Shown in pieces: positions 1-10,660 of a stretch of 37,451 nt of DNA. The position numbers and the translations under genes are program-made. Source of the DNA: Cymbomonas tetramitiformis (lineage: Eukaryota; Chlorophyta; Pyramimonadophyceae; Pyramimonadales; Pyramimonadaceae); NCBI GenBank assembly GCA_001247695.2, contig LGRX02029317.1:1-37451 (forward strand), given 5' to 3'. Position 1 is the stretch's first letter, and every line of letters starts with the position of its first letter. The notes under the pieces were generated by a model. That model was not told the DNA's origin and did not search any database. It was given only the letters and a program-made list of their open reading frames with translations.

Positions 1-2015
1 GCGCAGCTCTCTGCGACGGACGCCAAGGCCGTCGTGAGACTGTGAATCACCTGGGCCCCGAGGACCCTGTCCTCGTCCGAGATCCTTGCCTTCAGGCATT
101 GCCTGATCTGGCTGGTAGGGTGCAAGCACCCGGCGACCTGACCCAGGGAGCGATACCTACGAGCGGCGTCGTAAAACAGGCGCTGGGCTTCGATCCCCGG
201 GTTGGCATACCCGACCACGTGTTTCCGGAGGGCGTCGCAGACTCGTATAGGAAGGGAAACAAAGTCCCATGAGTGCGGCGGAAGCGATGTCACGCCCACG
301 CGCGACTCCTCCGGAGGGCTTTGAACGCCCCGGTTCTCGACGTCACAGGTGACGACGGAAGTCGGCTCTACCAGCTCATGTCCCTCTCGGGAGATGGGCG
401 TCTCCTGAACCGGACTCGACGCTGCCGCTGAGGGCCCCCGAGCGTCTGACTCCACGGGCCCTGGGGGCGAGGCCTGAACCAGGGCGAGCCTTTGGACTTG
501 TGACTCTATGACCGCCTGCAGCCTCTCCTCCAGCTGGGCCTCAGCTGCCGCTCGCCGCTCCTCAGCGGCTACCTGCTGAGCGACGCTCTCGTCGACAGCC
601 AACTGCCTGGCAGTCTCCCGGGCCTCTGCGGCCAGCCGGTCTGCAGCCCAGCGCTCTTCGACAGTGCGTTGCTCGGAGACCCTGCGTTCCTCGGCAGCGC
701 GCTGATCGGAGATCCTGCGCTCCTCGGCAGCTCTTTGACTCTCTTGGAGTTGCCGAGACAGCTGTTCCAGGCGCGCCTCGGCGGCCGCCTCCCGAGCTTG
801 CGACTCCTTCTGCCAGGCTTCCTTCAGCTCTTGCAGGTCCTGACTGTTCCTGCTCGAAGTGGACTCCGGGGACGACGACGTGTTCCCTGAGGAAGTCGGA
901 CCGGGTTGCGGGGCCGATGGTGCTCGACTGGGCTTCCGGGTGCGAGGCACCGGGCGACCGGGGCCGCTCGGCTTAGGCGCCTGAGTCCTGGGCCTCGGAC
1001 GTTCCGCGGGATGCTCTTCCTCCGATGAGGACGAGAGGGGAGCAAACCGGTTCGACCAGTTCCCACCGGGGGCTGCGGAACTCGGAGGTGCTGCACCCGA
1101 CTTCCTAAGACCCCTGTGCGACTTCCGGGTGCGGCCGCTCATTCTGACGGCTGCGACGACCGCTCTCCTTACCTCCTGGAGGTCCGCCCCTTGGCGTACC
1201 AGCTCCCCTGGTCTGCCGGCGTTGATGGCAAAGACAGAGAATCTACACCTCTCAAGGGAGTTGTGAGGGTCCTCGCGCTTTTGCTGCATCAACACCCTGG
1301 ACTCGGAGACTGACTGCTGGTGGATCTCCAGGCGATAAGCGCCGTCCTCGGAGAGCCCATAGTCCTTGAGCTGGAACCACATTAGCCCTGACAGCGGGTG
1401 GTCTTTCCCCAGGCGCTTTAGGCCTCGACGGATGTCCTGCCACATAGACTCCCGGTCGGAATCCGAGCAAGAGCTGACACCGGATGAGGTTCCCGCCTTC
1501 CTTACTGGACGGCGGGCACTCGTTCCCTGGGACGAGTCCGAGCTGACTGGGGTCGTCCTGGGGAGTCGGCGCCACTCGCGGAGACACCTTTTGACCATCT
1601 GAGTCATCCGGTGTCTTCGGGCTCCAACCCACCAGGTGCTCCTTTCCTTGGCGAGCGTCGTCTGCTGGTGCCATGCCATGAAGACGGCCCCAACTTGACG
1701 TCTGCCCCTGCGCCACAGACCCTGTGTCTGGACGACACGCTGGCGCCATGCCGCGAAAGCGGACTCGACCCGGCGCCGACTGCCTCTGACAAACAGGCCC
1801 TGAAGTTGGGCGACCTGTTGGGTGACGTCATTCCACGCTTGGAATGCCAGGCGCCGGAGCTCGCGTTGATGCGCTGACTGGTCCGTCCTGGCCCTCCATG
1901 CGACCCACGCAAGCCGCGCTGTTGCGCGCTGACGAGATGGCGGGGAGACTCTCGCACGTCGTTGCGCTGAATCCAGCGCCCAGGTGCTCCATTGACGGAG
2001 GGCCAATGCGAGCAT
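1..2015 (-). CDS. Partial W-repeat / coiled-coil protein, runs off left edge
   Basis: This frame is open from the ATG at 2015 to the window edge (671 codons, no stop seen); the C-terminus lies outside. The first third has about six imperfect repeats ending in an aromatic-AW or xxW motif (AWVAWRA, AFQAWND, AFAAWRQ, VFMAWHQ, CLREWRR) spaced about 21-33 residues apart, rich in Arg and Gln. This resembles the geometry of Sfi1/centrin-binding repeats, but that is an analogy only. A Ser-rich linker and a folded-looking block (near FQLKDYGLSEDGAYRLEI) follow, then a Ser/Pro-rich linker (about 1140-850) and a long coiled coil (about 840-500) with 11-residue repeats such as RRISDQRAAEE and RRVSEQRTVEE. 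The last visible part is globular. The frame stays open upstream of 2015 to a stop near 2325, so the true start may be earlier or in another exon. It could be a host cytoskeletal protein or a retroelement gag; I do not recognise the family. Confidence 0.6.
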   Translation of the reverse strand, partial: MLALALRQWSTWALDSAQRRARVSPPSRQRATARLAWVAWRARTDQSAHQRELRRLAFQAWNDVTQQVAQLQGLFVRGSRRRVESAFAAWRQRVVQTQGLWRRGRRQVGAVFMAWHQQTTLAKERSTWWVGARRHRMTQMVKRCLREWRRLPRTTPVSSDSSQGTSARRPVRKAGTSSGVSSCSDSDRESMWQDIRRGLKRLGKDHPLSGLMWFQLKDYGLSEDGAYRLEIHQQSVSESRVLMQQKREDPHNSLERCRFSVFAINAGRPGELVRQGADLQEVRRAVVAAVRMSGRTRKSHRGLRKSGAAPPSSAAPGGNWSNRFAPLSSSSEEEHPAERPRPRTQAPKPSGPGRPVPRTRKPSRAPSAPQPGPTSSGNTSSSPESTSSRNSQDLQELKEAWQKESQAREAAAEARLEQLSRQLQESQRAAEERRISDQRAAEERRVSEQRTVEERWAADRLAAEARETARQLAVDESVAQQVAAEERRAAAEAQLEERLQAVIESQVQRLALVQASPPGPVESDARGPSAAASSPVQETPISREGHELVEPTSVVTCDVENRGVQSPPEESRVGVTSLPPHSWDFVSLPIRVCDALRKHVVGYANPGIEAQRLFYDAARRYRSLGQVAGCLHPTSQIRQCLKARISDEDRVLGAQVIHSLTTALASVAESC

Positions 2016-2115
2016 GGATTGACGTCGCTCTCCTCGCCAAGCCGGATTGGGCTGGATGCGAGACTCGCGCCCCCGTGACTGGACGACGTCTAGCTGCTCT
2101 GGGCGCCGGACATCA

Positions 2116-2613
2116 TCAGGACTCCCCTTCTGCCGGGGGACTCCAGTCACTGGCTCGGTAAACCTCAAAGCGCCCTGGGGCACTGATGAGATTCCCTTGC
2201 TCGCTCCCCACGAGGGAAGAGAGGGAGGATGCTGCCGGTCCCGACGTCGGTTCCTGACGGACGACCCTACTACTCGCACTCCTGCTGGACGCAGGGAGTG
2301 GGGAGAAGGGAGCTGCCGAGGGGTTCAACCCCTTAGCAGAGCGGTCCGAGTCCGACCCGGAGCCGGCGCCTGCCGCCGGCGGTGCCGGAGCCTCGGGCGA
2401 CGCACGCTTCCGGCGCGCCGGCTGCCGTAGCGCCGAGCTCAATGCGAGCTCGGACACTGGCTCAGCTCCACTGACCCTCGCTGGTGAAGGGGCTTTTGGT
2501 GGCGAGGCCCTGGGGGGCCCACCAGACAACCCTGGAGGGGCTCTCCGGGGCGTGCGCGCCGGTGTAACCTCGAGGGCTTCACCGCCGTATTGGCGCGCAA
2601 GCGCACGCCGCAC
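2116..2613 (-). other. Possible N-terminal extension of the W-repeat gene in another frame
   Basis: A minus-strand open frame of about 165 codons lies just upstream of the W-repeat ORF. It encodes a low-complexity Ser/Pro/Ala protein with an acidic-serine patch (SGSDSDRS) like the linkers of the downstream ORF. It begins at a GTG, not an ATG, and overlaps the upstream open part of the main frame. If it is coding, a short intron or a frame change near 2116-2150 would be needed to join them. High GC alone can produce open frames like this. Confidence 0.25.
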
Positions 2614-3840
2614 TCCCCCCCCCTCTCACGGGAGCGCCAATCCCGGCTGTCTGACCCGCCAGCTGCGCCCCAGAACTCCCCAGAGCCTGGGCCGACCGAC
2701 AGGCCCGCAGCGCGAGACCCCGACCGACCGGACCCCACGGCTGAGCCGGGGGCGGCGCCGGCCCGACCCCCCCCACGCCGGCCCGACCGACCGAGGCATT
2801 CCTCTTCATCTGAATACATGGGCATAGTATGCGTGCTATGCGTGAGATCCAATTCAACCGAAAAGCGGTTGGTGTGGCAACCAGCACCCGATCCCAGGAA
2901 TACGCCACTTGCGCGCGAGCACAAGTAAGCACACCGGCCGAAGCGCGGAGATTCCCGAATAGGGGGGACTAGAAGGCCAAATTAAAGGTGGGGGAAATCC
3001 CGAACCAACCCCGAATTTCAGCAAAGGCTTACGCAAAATTGAAAAATTTGCGCAGCGCTTCCGCCGCGAAGGGTCGGATTTGCCGAAAAACGGAGAAGAT
3101 TCCAAAATCCCGCACCTGCGAGTCCAAAAGCACGGATATGCGTGCTATGCGTGTATGCGTGCTAGGACTAAGGCAACGCTCGCACCTTAAAAGATTGTCG
3201 TCGAGCTAGATCTCTCCACACCGACGCGGCTCCAAGCAACCTGGAACCATCAATCCCACACACCACCGCGCAACAAGAGCGAGAGCACAGGCATTCTCGA
3301 TTTCGTAGTGCAAGTACTTTCTAACTAATCGCACAAGGCGGGGCGGGTTGATCAGAATTTGCGCAAGAAAGACAAGGAAGCAACGTGAAAACACGAACTA
3401 ATTACCATTTTTGTAGGAGTCTACACCTAGGCTTCTTCTCTTCTTTACGGTTTCGGACTTATACTATTCTACACTTATTAAACGACCGCACGAGGTATGC
3501 TTACGATTGGTCAACTACAAGACTTCGGTTTCGTAAATCTATATAGTTATGCTTTTGCTATCAGTGCATGCTTTCAATACACAATATACAGCAGTTACGG
3601 CTCTTTACTTTTATGTCTTACTTTTCAGTTCAGTTCATCTCCCCGAAACGGGTTACTCTTAGAGTTCTTATACATTCAGGAACTCTTTCCATAACTCAAC
3701 TGTACTGAGTACTCCGTACAACAGTCTAGGCACCTCACATCAACATCATTCTGATCGGTCCTACTGTACTCCGTACTGAGTACTTCTGCGTTTTATACTT
3801 AGCCGTTTTTCTTGCTCTTGTGCTTGCCTCCTAGCACATA
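2614..3840. other. Spacer: GC-rich to AT-rich transition, no gene seen
   Basis: The first 320 bases are very GC-rich, with CCGACCGACC-type runs; composition then falls sharply toward the start of element A. The phrase TATGCGTGCTATGCGTG occurs at 2828-2844 and again, extended by one more unit, at 3137-3164. Two blocks of 7-bp GTACTNN units occur at 3702-3718 and 3766-3785, shortly before the element A start codon. No convincing coding frame was found. The left terminus of element A should lie in this stretch, but I could not identify it. Confidence 0.4.
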
Positions 3841-5800
3841 ATGGCTAGGCAAAGGCGTGGACTAGCTCGAAACGAGAACGCGGAAGGCACTCCATGCCCA
3901 TGCGATCAATGCAGACTCCGATTTTGCTACTCCAAAAAACAGATTAGGCGGCATTTGATCCTACATCCGCCCGTCGCACGCCTCTCCAATGACCGAGATC
4001 ATGAAGAAAACGACTCTCTTGACGGTGCCGAAAGTGTGAATGATGACGGTGAGACGGATCCACCATCAGAGACGGACGAAGAGGAAGAACACGAGGATGA
4101 CACATATCTTCATGACCATGCCGAACGGATGCTCCGGAAGATCCGTGAAAACTTCTTCAGCCCGATTGAGTATGCATCGTCCGACTCGGTGAGTTCTAAA
4201 TCCCGTCCAAGCCGTTGGAACCATTGTTTAACAATATCCAAGCCCCGTCCAAGCCTTTGGAACAACCTTGGATTCCCCCACGAAGAAGAGTCCAAGCATC
4301 GTCCAAGCCTTTGGAACACCTTTAGAGCCATCACTGTAAGCCAGATTCTTACATCGCATCTTATTAGTTCAGGATTGCTGGGTTGATGGGAGTGGATGCC
4401 CGCCGTATTCTAGGAGGAGGAAAGTGATGCGCGCGAGCAACGTGAAAACGACCGAACAAGGGACCCGGAATTCATCATGGTAAGTTCAATACGCACAGAT
4501 TGAATGCCTTCCGAAAACTGCACTATATCACTATTCCAAGTCATTGGAACGGTGCGTCCTTACGTGTGGAACCCCTCTGGACCAAAATCAATCAGATGCT
4601 GTGTGACTAAATTGCAGGAGGGAGAAAATGTGCATGACAAATCGACTACCCTTGCAAACCGCTTCATACTGGATCTACTTGAGGCCCACTCCAACCATAA
4701 CTCGACCCAGGCGTACTTTGACACAATCCTGGAAATTCTGCGACGTCGAGTATGCGGCTTGGAGGTCGACGATGAATCAATCTCGACCGATGACGAGGTA
4801 GCACTACCTCATACCTACCAAGCGTGCCTGCGGTTTTTCAAGGATTTCCTCATGAAGTACAACGAGATGGATGTGTGCCAGAAGTGCAATTTTCTTTTCA
4901 AAGATCTGCTTCCCGAAGAGGCACCGACGTGTCCGAAATGCAACCACGGCCGGTTCAAGGAGCCATCAATGGTCGATGGCAAGTGGGAACCCGGAAGGGC
5001 CAAGTGCGTTTTCCGCTGGTGGCCGTGGACAAGGATACTGGAGGCCCTTTTCATGGATCCGGTGCAGGCACAGATGGCACGTTCATGGGAGAAAGTTGAC
5101 TTGGATGAGCCGATCGTCAGAAGCACTGGAATATTAGGTGAGTAAACACTGTCAATTAGACTGCATGGATTGCCTATTCCGGGCGCCCGGATCCATGCCT
5201 CCACCCGGATGGAACATGCGTCCGGCCGTTTGGATATGTCACAACACCCATTTTGGTTGTCTTGGTATAGTCCAAACGTGTGGACCGGACGTTCCGGCCG
5301 TTTGGAATTTTGCGGATGTAGATTAACAAAGATAATTGCGAGTAAATCTGCATGGATGGCACGTTCCGGGCGCCCGGAATGGCGTTCCATCCGTGTGGAA
5401 TACGAGTCTGGTCGTAATGGATATGTTACAACAACCTGTTTTGTTGTCTTAGCATAGTCCGAGCGTGTGGAATACCTAATCCGACCGGTTGGACTAAGAC
5501 ATGTTAGTGCGGGTGTAGATTCACGAAGCTGGCAGAGGACCATGCTCGAGGACCCGGAGTTCTTCAAGGACAAGCGCAACCTCTCTGTGGTGTTATGCGC
5601 GGACGGCATCGAGAAATTCAAAGATAAACTGGGATCTGTGACACCTATAACCTGCCAAGTGGTGAATTACCCTGCACATCTTCGAGGCAAAAGCGAGTTC
5701 ATTGTGCTTTGGGGCATTATTGATGGCAAACCCAAAGATGCCCAACTCTTCTACCACAAGTTCGTGGACGAGATTATTGACATCGAAAAGAACGGTTGCC

Positions 5801-5832
5801 GGGCCCTACATTCTGGGAAAATCAGAAGACGT
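5801..5832 (+). repeat. Left terminal inverted repeat and GGG duplication of element B
   Basis: GGG at 5801-5803 is the target duplication. The terminus starts at 5804 with CCCTACATTCTGGG and matches the right end over about 28 bp with one mismatch before running into GAAGACGTC repeats. Confidence 0.85.
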
Positions 5833-6240
5833 CTAGAAGACGTCTTCTGAACGTCTTATAGACGTCTTCGGAGAAATGATGTCTTCTGGTTTCCAGAAGA
5901 CGTCTTCTGACGGGAACGTCTTCTGGAAACCAGAAGACACTCTTCGGGGAAGACGTGCCGAAGATGTGCGGAATGTCTTCCGGATTTCGGAAGACATCTT
6001 CCCGGAAGACATGCAAAGGGCAGTCTTCCCGGAAGATACCCGGAAGATGTTCCGAATGTCTTCTGGGCCAGAATACACTCTGACATGTGTTATCGACACA
6101 TATGTGATGATTATGCATTTCGGCCACATAGCTACTTCATACCACACGTACACTAGTCGCGTAATCACAGAAGACATTCAGAAGGCGCACGGAAGACATG
6201 CGGAAGACATTCCAGGTATCTTCCTAACAGCTTCAGGGTT
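5821..6240. repeat. Left subterminal GAAGAC/GTCTTC array of element B
   Basis: The stretch is packed with GAAGAC and its complement GTCTTC, often as the near-perfect dyad AGAAGACGTCTTCT. Any open frames here are artefacts of the repeat (runs of 'EDVF', 'SSG' type peptides). The same vocabulary recurs at the right end and in the introns of the element B gene. Confidence 0.85.
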
Positions 6241-6369
6241 GTCATCATGCTCTGTTGCTATGATACATAATATACGGCTAAGTTAATCGATAGGTCTATC
6301 TACACATACATGTACGATTGCATCTATTCAACATACAGACCACTACTAAGTACGATGCCCGGCGTATTA

Positions 6370-8650
6370 TCATGATCGCCTCTTGCGTCTTGCACCTTTC
6401 GGTCGTGAACCATCATCGTCGATGCACTCGAAAAAGTCAGCCTTTAAATCAAATATCACCGCCGTCTTCATCACAGGATGTTTCTTGATTACAACTTGGT
6501 GCTCAATTTGAGCCGCCAGGATGAATGGATCAGTAGTGTCCCAAGGCAGGTGTCTCGGGATCATCCGGGTCGTATGTGTACACCACCTTTGCGGTATTGT
6601 CCGGCCCGTACTTCGAGTTTAGCTTGGCAAACCGTTTTGTCGTCGCTTGGTTGAATTCAGGGAACCACTTTCCCTTCACAAGAATGTACTCTTTCGCGGC
6701 CAAGTCGACCTTGTAGATGCTATCTACCATGGCTATAGCTGGCATTTTACCGGGTAAAGGATTTTGGGCCTTGGTAATACCAGGTAAAATACCGGTATTA
6801 CTTTACCCGGTATTACTAGGGTAATACCGGGATGGGAAATTTGGCAATATTCAAGAAAAGCGGCTTTAACGAACCTCTAATGTATTAAAACTGCATCGAA
6901 TCAAGCACATATTGCACATTGCAACCTCGCCCATCGTTCCCGAAACTTGCTATTGGCTTTCTTCCACGAATTTCGAAATTTCGAAATTTCCCAAAATTTT
7001 CATGTCACAGATTTCGGCCATTTCGGTAAGGTAATCGGGTAATCGGTGCGAAATTTCATGGTAAAATAGGGTAAAATCGATGGTATGGCGGAGGTAATAC
7101 CCGGTAATACTCGTACCCGGTATTACCAAAGGTATGAAAATTTGGTAAAATGCGGTAATACCACCCTGCACTGGGGTAATGAAATTTGGGGGTAAAGTAA
7201 TACCGGGTAAAATACCGGTATTACTTTTACCAGGTATTACCTTTGGTAAAATTTGTGCCAGCCATAACCATGGCGTACCTGCGAGTTGGAGCCACAATTA
7301 TACTCTATAGTAAGAATCCCCGAAGACGTCGAGAAGACACACAGAAGACATTCGGTACATATTCTGCGCACATTCACCAAAACGTAATGCACGGACGCAC
7401 CGGTCAGTCTCGATTTCCTCGCCTTTGATGTTTTCTCCAGAGAAAAAGGCTCGGAAGTAACGTTGACAAGTTTTCTTCGTCTTGTCCTGAGCTGCCGTGC
7501 GATAGCAAACTCCTCGAACCACGACCGAGCCGAAAGATTGACACACGTGAGGAGGCCCTTCGACGAGTGCCGCTTCATTCTCCGTGAATGGTCTCCCCAG
7601 CCAGACCTTGGGGTCGCTACCGTGCATATGCAGCGGCACATCCATCAGGCGAGACGCTCCGGCTCGTGCGCCGTGACTTCTCCGAACATATTGGTTTTCC
7701 CTGCGAATGTATACGTGCACAGTGTCAGGACATGTATTTACCGAAGACGTGTGGAAGATGTCTAGAAGATATATGTAACGTCTTCCAGGCATCTTATGGG
7801 TTTCATTTTTTACTTACCTCTTGCAGTAGGTGACGTAGGCGTCGAATTTTGCCTTCAACTTGCGGTATTGGGGCACGTTGCCATGCATCCACAGCTCCAG
7901 CGCTTTCGTTTCAGCGCGGGAGAGTACATGGCGCTTGCCTTGTGTTCCCAAAACCACGGTGTTCGGCGCCCTCAACGGTGCGGTGGCCAAGAACGGGAGC
8001 ACGGGTGGCCGGGTGGGATTGGTGGTTGCCTCCCGCCGGCGACGAAGTACCAAGATTAACCCTCGCACCACATGTACCATCCGGTACCGCCCGAAGCCTT
8101 GCATAACACTCTGAACCGGATATGCATTGTTCTTCACCCACCTTCGAATCTTCCCGTTGAATGATTCGAACACGTACATCCATGCCCCCCGTATTGGACC
8201 ATACATGAGGAGTTGGTCGGGGAAGTGGGAAAGCAAATGCGTGTTGATGACCAGCCAGTCAGGTGAGCCATCGCGCTCGAGTGACTTGAAGAACTCATCC
8301 ACCAGATTTTGAAGCTTAGGAACATCCTGCAAAATCACCAAATAAAAGGCAATTAAGGAAGACGTTTGGAATGTACTCGGAACGTATTCGGGATGTCTTC
8401 CAGATGTCTTCCGTACCTTACAGTCTACAAGCTCCGAAGTGAGCTCTCTCGTTATGACCGTCAACTGCCCGATCAAGTCTTCAAGCATGTTTTTCGAGTA
8501 GCCCTCGTCTCTATCCCAAGACGCTAGCACGCTCATGATGCCCGCTTGTAGCATTTTCAACGCCTTCGTGGCACTTGAGCGTCTTCGGTCCGGTGTTCGT
8601 GCCGTTCGGACGCAACATCTTCTTATGGCCTTGCCCCCATTTGACCATTG
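6370..8650 (-). pseudogene. C-terminal part of a TNP2 transposase, decayed (element B)
   Basis: Exons read on the minus strand: about 8650-8417, 8326-7818, 7700-7378, and 7278-6370 (the last contains a MITE). They match the element A protein in order: KALKMLQAGIMSVLASW.., then the DUF4218-like block (INTHLLSHFPDQL..GPIRGAWMYVFESFNG), then VVVRGVCYRTAAQDK.., then the DUF4216-like block (EYILVKGKWFP..DTTDPFILAAQIEHQVV). Donors are GTACGG, GTAAGT and GTGAAT; acceptors end in GCAG. Introns carry GAAGAC repeats. A frameshift near 6548 separates VVYTYDPD from PWDTTDPFIL, and exon 4 is broken by a 533-bp insertion. The region corresponding to the TNP2 core is absent upstream, where AT-rich tandem repeats lie instead. 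The gene cannot make a working transposase. Confidence 0.75.
6734..7266. mobile_element. hAT-like MITE (533 bp) in the last exon of element B
   Basis: The 8-mer ACCATGGC flanks it exactly at 6726-6733 and 7267-7274, the duplication length of the hAT superfamily. The ends are inverted: TATAGCTGGCA-TTTTACC at the left and TATGGCTGGCA-CAAA-TTTTACC read from the right. The interior is almost wholly GGTAATACC / GGTATTACC and GGTAAAA motifs with no ORF. Removing the insert with one 8-mer restores the B exon, which reads YAMVDSIYKVDL as expected from the homologous A exon. Confidence 0.8.
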
Positions 8651-8689
8651 TGATTTGTGATGACCATTTGTAATTAATTAGCAATAATC

Positions 8690-9225
8690 AAGATTGTTGC
8701 ATTTGTTGAAATTGAAGGGAAAATGCGAAAGTGCAATTTTACATATGTCATTTTGCTCTACGTTAGATTTCCAAAATTTCAATCTCAGCTAATTTTGATC
8801 TACGTTAGTTTTCTGATTTCAGTTTTTGGAATGCTTGATTTCAGATTTTTTACATTTGTCATTTTGCTCTACGTTAGATTTCCGATTTTCAATTTTGGCT
8901 AATTTGGCTCTATGTTGGATGTCAGTTTTCAGTTTTTGGAATGCTCCATTTCAGACTTTTGCATTTGTCATTTTGCTCTATGTTAGATTTTCCAAATTTC
9001 AATTTTGGCTGATTTTGCTCTACGTTAGATTTCAGGTTTCAGTTTTTTGAATGCTTGATTTCAGATTTTACAAACCAATTTCAGATTTTTATATGTGTCA
9101 TTTTGCTCCACATTAGATTTCCGATTTTCAGTTTTGGCTGATTTTGCTCTACCGTGGATTTCATATTTCAGTTTTGGAATGCTTGATTTCAGATTCTCCT
9201 ATTGTCATTTTGCTCTACGTTAGAT
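8690..9225. repeat. AT-rich minisatellite, about 110-120 bp unit
   Basis: The phrase CATTTTGCTCTACGTTAGATTT and its variants recur at about 8750, 8860, 8970, 9100 and 9205, with TTCAGTTTTTGGAATGCTTGATTTCAG between them. It lies where the central transposase exons of element B would be expected. It has no coding character. Confidence 0.75.
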
Positions 9226-9279
9226 TTGCCGAAGTCCATGAGCCCGGAAGATGCGCAGAAGACGCTCGGAACGTCTTCG

Positions 9280-9560
9280 GAACGACTTTCGATGGAGCGT
9301 GCAGGCATACATCTTTCATGGAGATACGGGCATGCCGTGGCAACCGGTTCGCACCTTCGTGTTGGCATCTCCGGGGGAGGGTCCTCGGGCTCATGGACTT
9401 CGGTATAGGTCATGTCCACAACTTCATCCATCGGGGCCGGAGGTGAAGGTGAAAGCCTTTGCGGATTCATCCGCCTATCCCCATCACTCAAAAGCTCCGG
9501 AGGACGATGATATGGTTCGCCCGATGCGATTGCATCCCGTATCTTCAACACCATTCCTTG
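9280..9560 (-). other. Exon-like open stretch in element B
   Basis: The minus-strand frame reads MVLKIRDAIASGEPYHRPP..PMDEVVDMTYTEVHEPEDPPPEMPTRRCEP, a Pro-rich and acidic peptide with codon-like composition, preceded by a CCAAG acceptor-like site about 30 bases downstream of the stop of the accessory ORF. It may be a third exon of the accessory gene if the 50-bp gap is an intron. No family recognised. Confidence 0.3.
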
Positions 9561-9590
9561 GAGGTTGACGCCAATGGGAGGCTCAAGCAG

Positions 9591-10257
9591 CTACTTATGT
9601 TGTCGAAAGTGCACCGTGCCCGGATCATCGGCCAAGTCCAATGGATCGGAGAAAATGTCCTCCCACGTATGCTCCTTAAAGCCCGGTTCATGCAAGTCTG
9701 AAATTGCTTGCACATAGCCAAAAAACTCTTGAACCGAGAAAAGCACATTAGTGGGCTCGGCTAAGCCGAAAGGTGGCCGGTTGCTTTGACGCGGCACGCA
9801 AATACGAACCGCGTCCTCATGATCTTCAGCCCTGCGAAAACATTGTGATGGTGAATTCATAGAAGACACGTGGAAGACGTCCGGAAGTTGCGCAGAAGAT
9901 GCTCCACACATCTTCGGTTGTACGATGCATTCCAAACTGCATAAATGTGCATGATAGATGCATGTGGGTTATGGAGACAAGCAAGCACCTTGTTGCAGGG
10001 GAATGCTCATGAATGTAGACGGATTCCCCGAGCCATGCCGTCATCTCATGATCCAGCTCGCGGGATGGCGACACCGTAGACAACCAATCGTGCACCGCTG
10101 CCATCTTCCCCTTCAAGACCTCCGGCTTGGATTGACGGAAGACCTCCGCCGCGGATTCGGGGGGGGGTTTAGTGAGCATCGCTCGTTTGAAGGACGACAT
10201 TTTGGTCTTTGGGGGCGCTTCCCCCTTTTGGAGATGCGCGGCACGTTTACTTGCCAT
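9591..10257 (-). CDS. Element B accessory ORF, two exons, unknown function
   Basis: Proposed exons are 10257-9989 and 9831-9591 with a GTGCTT donor and a TTTTCGCAG acceptor; the phases match (AG|G). The product, about 169 aa, starts MASKRAAHLQKGEAPPKTK, is basic at the N-terminus and acidic toward the end (WEDIFSDPLDLADDPG). The intron contains GAAGAC units like the other B introns. It has no similarity I can see to TNP2, so it may be the counterpart of the second protein (TNPA-like DNA binder) that many CACTA elements encode; that is inference from position only. The TAG stop could also be avoided by a GTAGCT donor at the same place. Confidence 0.4.
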
Positions 10258-10299
10258 TCTATCTCCTATACAAAGGACACTTGGCCAAGGTAGTGCGGA

Positions 10300-10660
10300 G
10301 GGCATCCTGAAGACAAACACTCAGAAGACGTTCAGAAGTCACTCAGAAGACACGCGGAAGACATCTCCCGACATCTTCCGGACGTCTTCTTGACTGTGCT
10401 TGCGGAAGATACCCCAGATACCTTCTGTACATCTTCCAGACACCTTCGGGGAATATATGTCTTCCTGAACCCAGAAGAGGTGCGGAAGACACGCGGAAGA
10501 CACACGGAAGACACACAGAAGACACGCGGAAGACATTTTTTTGACATCTTCCGGACGTCTTCTTGACTGTGCTTGCGGAAGATACCCCAGATATCTTCTG
10601 TACATCTTCCGGTTGTCTTAGAGATGTCTTTGAGGAAGACGTGTCTTCTGGAAATTTGCA
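10300..10660. repeat. GAAGAC array with 11-bp periodic block
   Basis: Dense GAAGAC/GTCTTC units lie upstream of the accessory ORF start. Around 10492-10540 they become strictly periodic: GGAAGACACGC, GGAAGACACAC, GGAAGACACAC, AGAAGACACGC, GGAAGACATTT, that is, 11 bp apart and on one face of the helix. A second copy of GTGCTTGCGGAAGATACCCCAGATA occurs in parts at about 10397 and 10570. Confidence 0.75.

Noticed and set aside
3400..3840. Left terminal inverted repeat of element A
   Set aside because: I compared the stretch with 17279-17990 in inverse orientation and found no matching end longer than a few bases.
5822..6286. Several long ORFs on both strands rich in 'EDV', 'SSG', 'KTFR' peptides
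   Set aside because: They are translations of the GAAGAC/GTCTTC repeat, open in many frames at once; the same holds for 10332-10661 and 13327-13800.
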